Shown: piece by piece, positions 63,626-64,000 of the stretch
Numbering within the stretch: position 1 is the stretch's first letter
How the letters are laid out: each line of letters opens with the position of its first letter
Assembly (NCBI RefSeq): GCF_000189275.1
Contig: NZ_AEVT01000058.1
Span: forward strand, 62,001 to 126,000
Direction of reading: 5' to 3'
DNA from: Vibrio sinaloensis DSM 21326
GTDB taxonomy: Bacteria; Pseudomonadota; Gammaproteobacteria; Enterobacterales; Vibrionaceae
Length of the DNA stretch: 64,000 bases
Notes under the pieces: generated by a model
What the model saw: the letters and a program-made list of their open reading frames with translations, nothing else
Told to the model about the DNA's origin: nothing
The model's database searches: none
Program-made: the position numbers and the translations under genes

Positions 63626-64000
63626 GTGAAAAAAATTACACTAGCCCTTGCTGTCGCGATCGCCCTATCTGGTTGTCAAGCGACTCAACGCCAAAACGCT
63701 ACAACTGGCGAATCCGAAACCAACTCAACCACAACTGGTGCAATCATCGGTGCACTTGCAGGTGCCGCTGTTGGCGTTGCAACAGGTGACGATGCGAAAG
63801 ACCGCCGTAAGCGTGCACTTATCGGTGCGACAGGTGGTGCGGTAGTCGGTGGTGGCGTCGGTTACTACTTCGACAAGCAAGAAGAAGCATTGCGTCAAGA
63901 GCTGCTGAACTCAGGTGTTCAAGTGGAACGTGTCGGTGAAAATCAACTACTGCTTCGCCTTGAAAACGGTATTGGCTTCGCCACCGCATCTCACACCTTA
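63626..64000 (+). CDS. OmpA-family lipoprotein, N-terminal part (3' end outside window)
   Basis: The frame starts at GTG 63626 (CGGAG ribosome site upstream) and is still open at the window end. The first residues are a lipoprotein signal with the lipobox LSGC (Cys17). A glycine-zipper region follows (GAIIGALAGAAVGVATG and GATGGAVVGGGVG, about 39-80). The last visible part (VERVGENQLLLRLENGIGFATAS) matches the entry to an OmpA peptidoglycan-binding domain, as in YiaD-type lipoproteins. It likely anchors the outer membrane to peptidoglycan. Confidence 0.85.
   Translation, partial: MKKITLALAVAIALSGCQATQRQNATTGESETNSTTTGAIIGALAGAAVGVATGDDAKDRRKRALIGATGGAVVGGGVGYYFDKQEEALRQELLNSGVQVERVGENQLLLRLENGIGFATASHTL

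Noticed and set aside
1..64000. Mobile elements, tRNA genes or CRISPR arrays
   Set aside because: No transposase or integrase, no cloverleaf-like sequence and no regularly spaced repeats were seen in reading the window; attachment sites at the island edges (29.1 and 42.2 kb) were also not visible.

Overview
The window looks like a stretch of the large chromosome of a marine gammaproteobacterium, very probably a Vibrio. The reasons are the gene set (hut operon, purT, tpm, relV-type alarmone synthetase, yohJ-yohK-cdd, sbcB, tcyP, cobT-cobS-cobU, btuCD, many c-di-GMP proteins, DUF3334, Spo0M-like protein) and its order, which from memory follows V. cholerae chromosome I around VC1202-VC1250. No database search was possible. 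I see no rRNA, tRNA, CRISPR array, transposase or insertion sequence. The first gene (ABC-2 permease) and the last (OmpA-like lipoprotein) are cut by the window edges.

Layout. 1-15.5 kb: mixed housekeeping and stress genes: an EAL phosphodiesterase, a MarC-family protein, metA behind a MetJ operator, a PilW-like TPR lipoprotein, rlmF, a YgjP-type metalloprotein, a small glutaredoxin, modF, a LysR/MFS divergent pair, a GAF-GGDEF cyclase and a MazG-like pyrophosphohydrolase. 15.7-24.2 kb, minus strand: cobalamin uptake and assembly (btuC-btuD; flavin reductase-cobT-cobS-cobU-cobC followed closely by pepF) with astE between. 24.5-29.1 kb: a possible 28-codon small gene, a dCache chemoreceptor, a Rossmann-fold protein and the cystine carrier tcyP.

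29.1-42.2 kb is the accessory part: two divergent gene sets around a 404-bp control region. Minus strand: monomeric porin, LpxD paralogue, lipoprotein, MalK-type ATPase, secreted GH13 amylase/cyclodextrin glucanotransferase. Plus strand: binding protein, two permeases, GH13_20 cyclomaltodextrinase, a degenerate ROK protein and a TrmB-family regulator. This is the architecture of the Klebsiella oxytoca cym (cyclodextrin) system with extra parts: a secreted enzyme makes cyclodextrins or maltodextrins, a porin admits them, an ABC importer takes them up, a cytoplasmic enzyme linearises them, and CRP plus TrmB probably control the genes. tcyP and sbcB, which flank it, are neighbours in V. cholerae as I recall, so the block looks inserted.

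42.3-64 kb: conserved core again: sbcB, yohJ-yohK-cdd, an HD-GYP phosphodiesterase, purT, tpm, relV, a Spo0M-like gene, hutC and hutIGUH, a methyltransferase-like membrane protein, ydiJ, and three genes of less clear role. Several control regions can be read directly: MetJ boxes at metA, a CRP-CytR-CRP array at cdd, a PurR box on the purT -35, a HutC operator on the hutI -10, and CRP sites in the cyclodextrin control region. The most interesting points are the cyclodextrin island with its embedded LpxD paralogue and ROK pseudokinase, the export signal on the RelV-type alarmone synthetase, and the half-dead ATPase domain of ModF.
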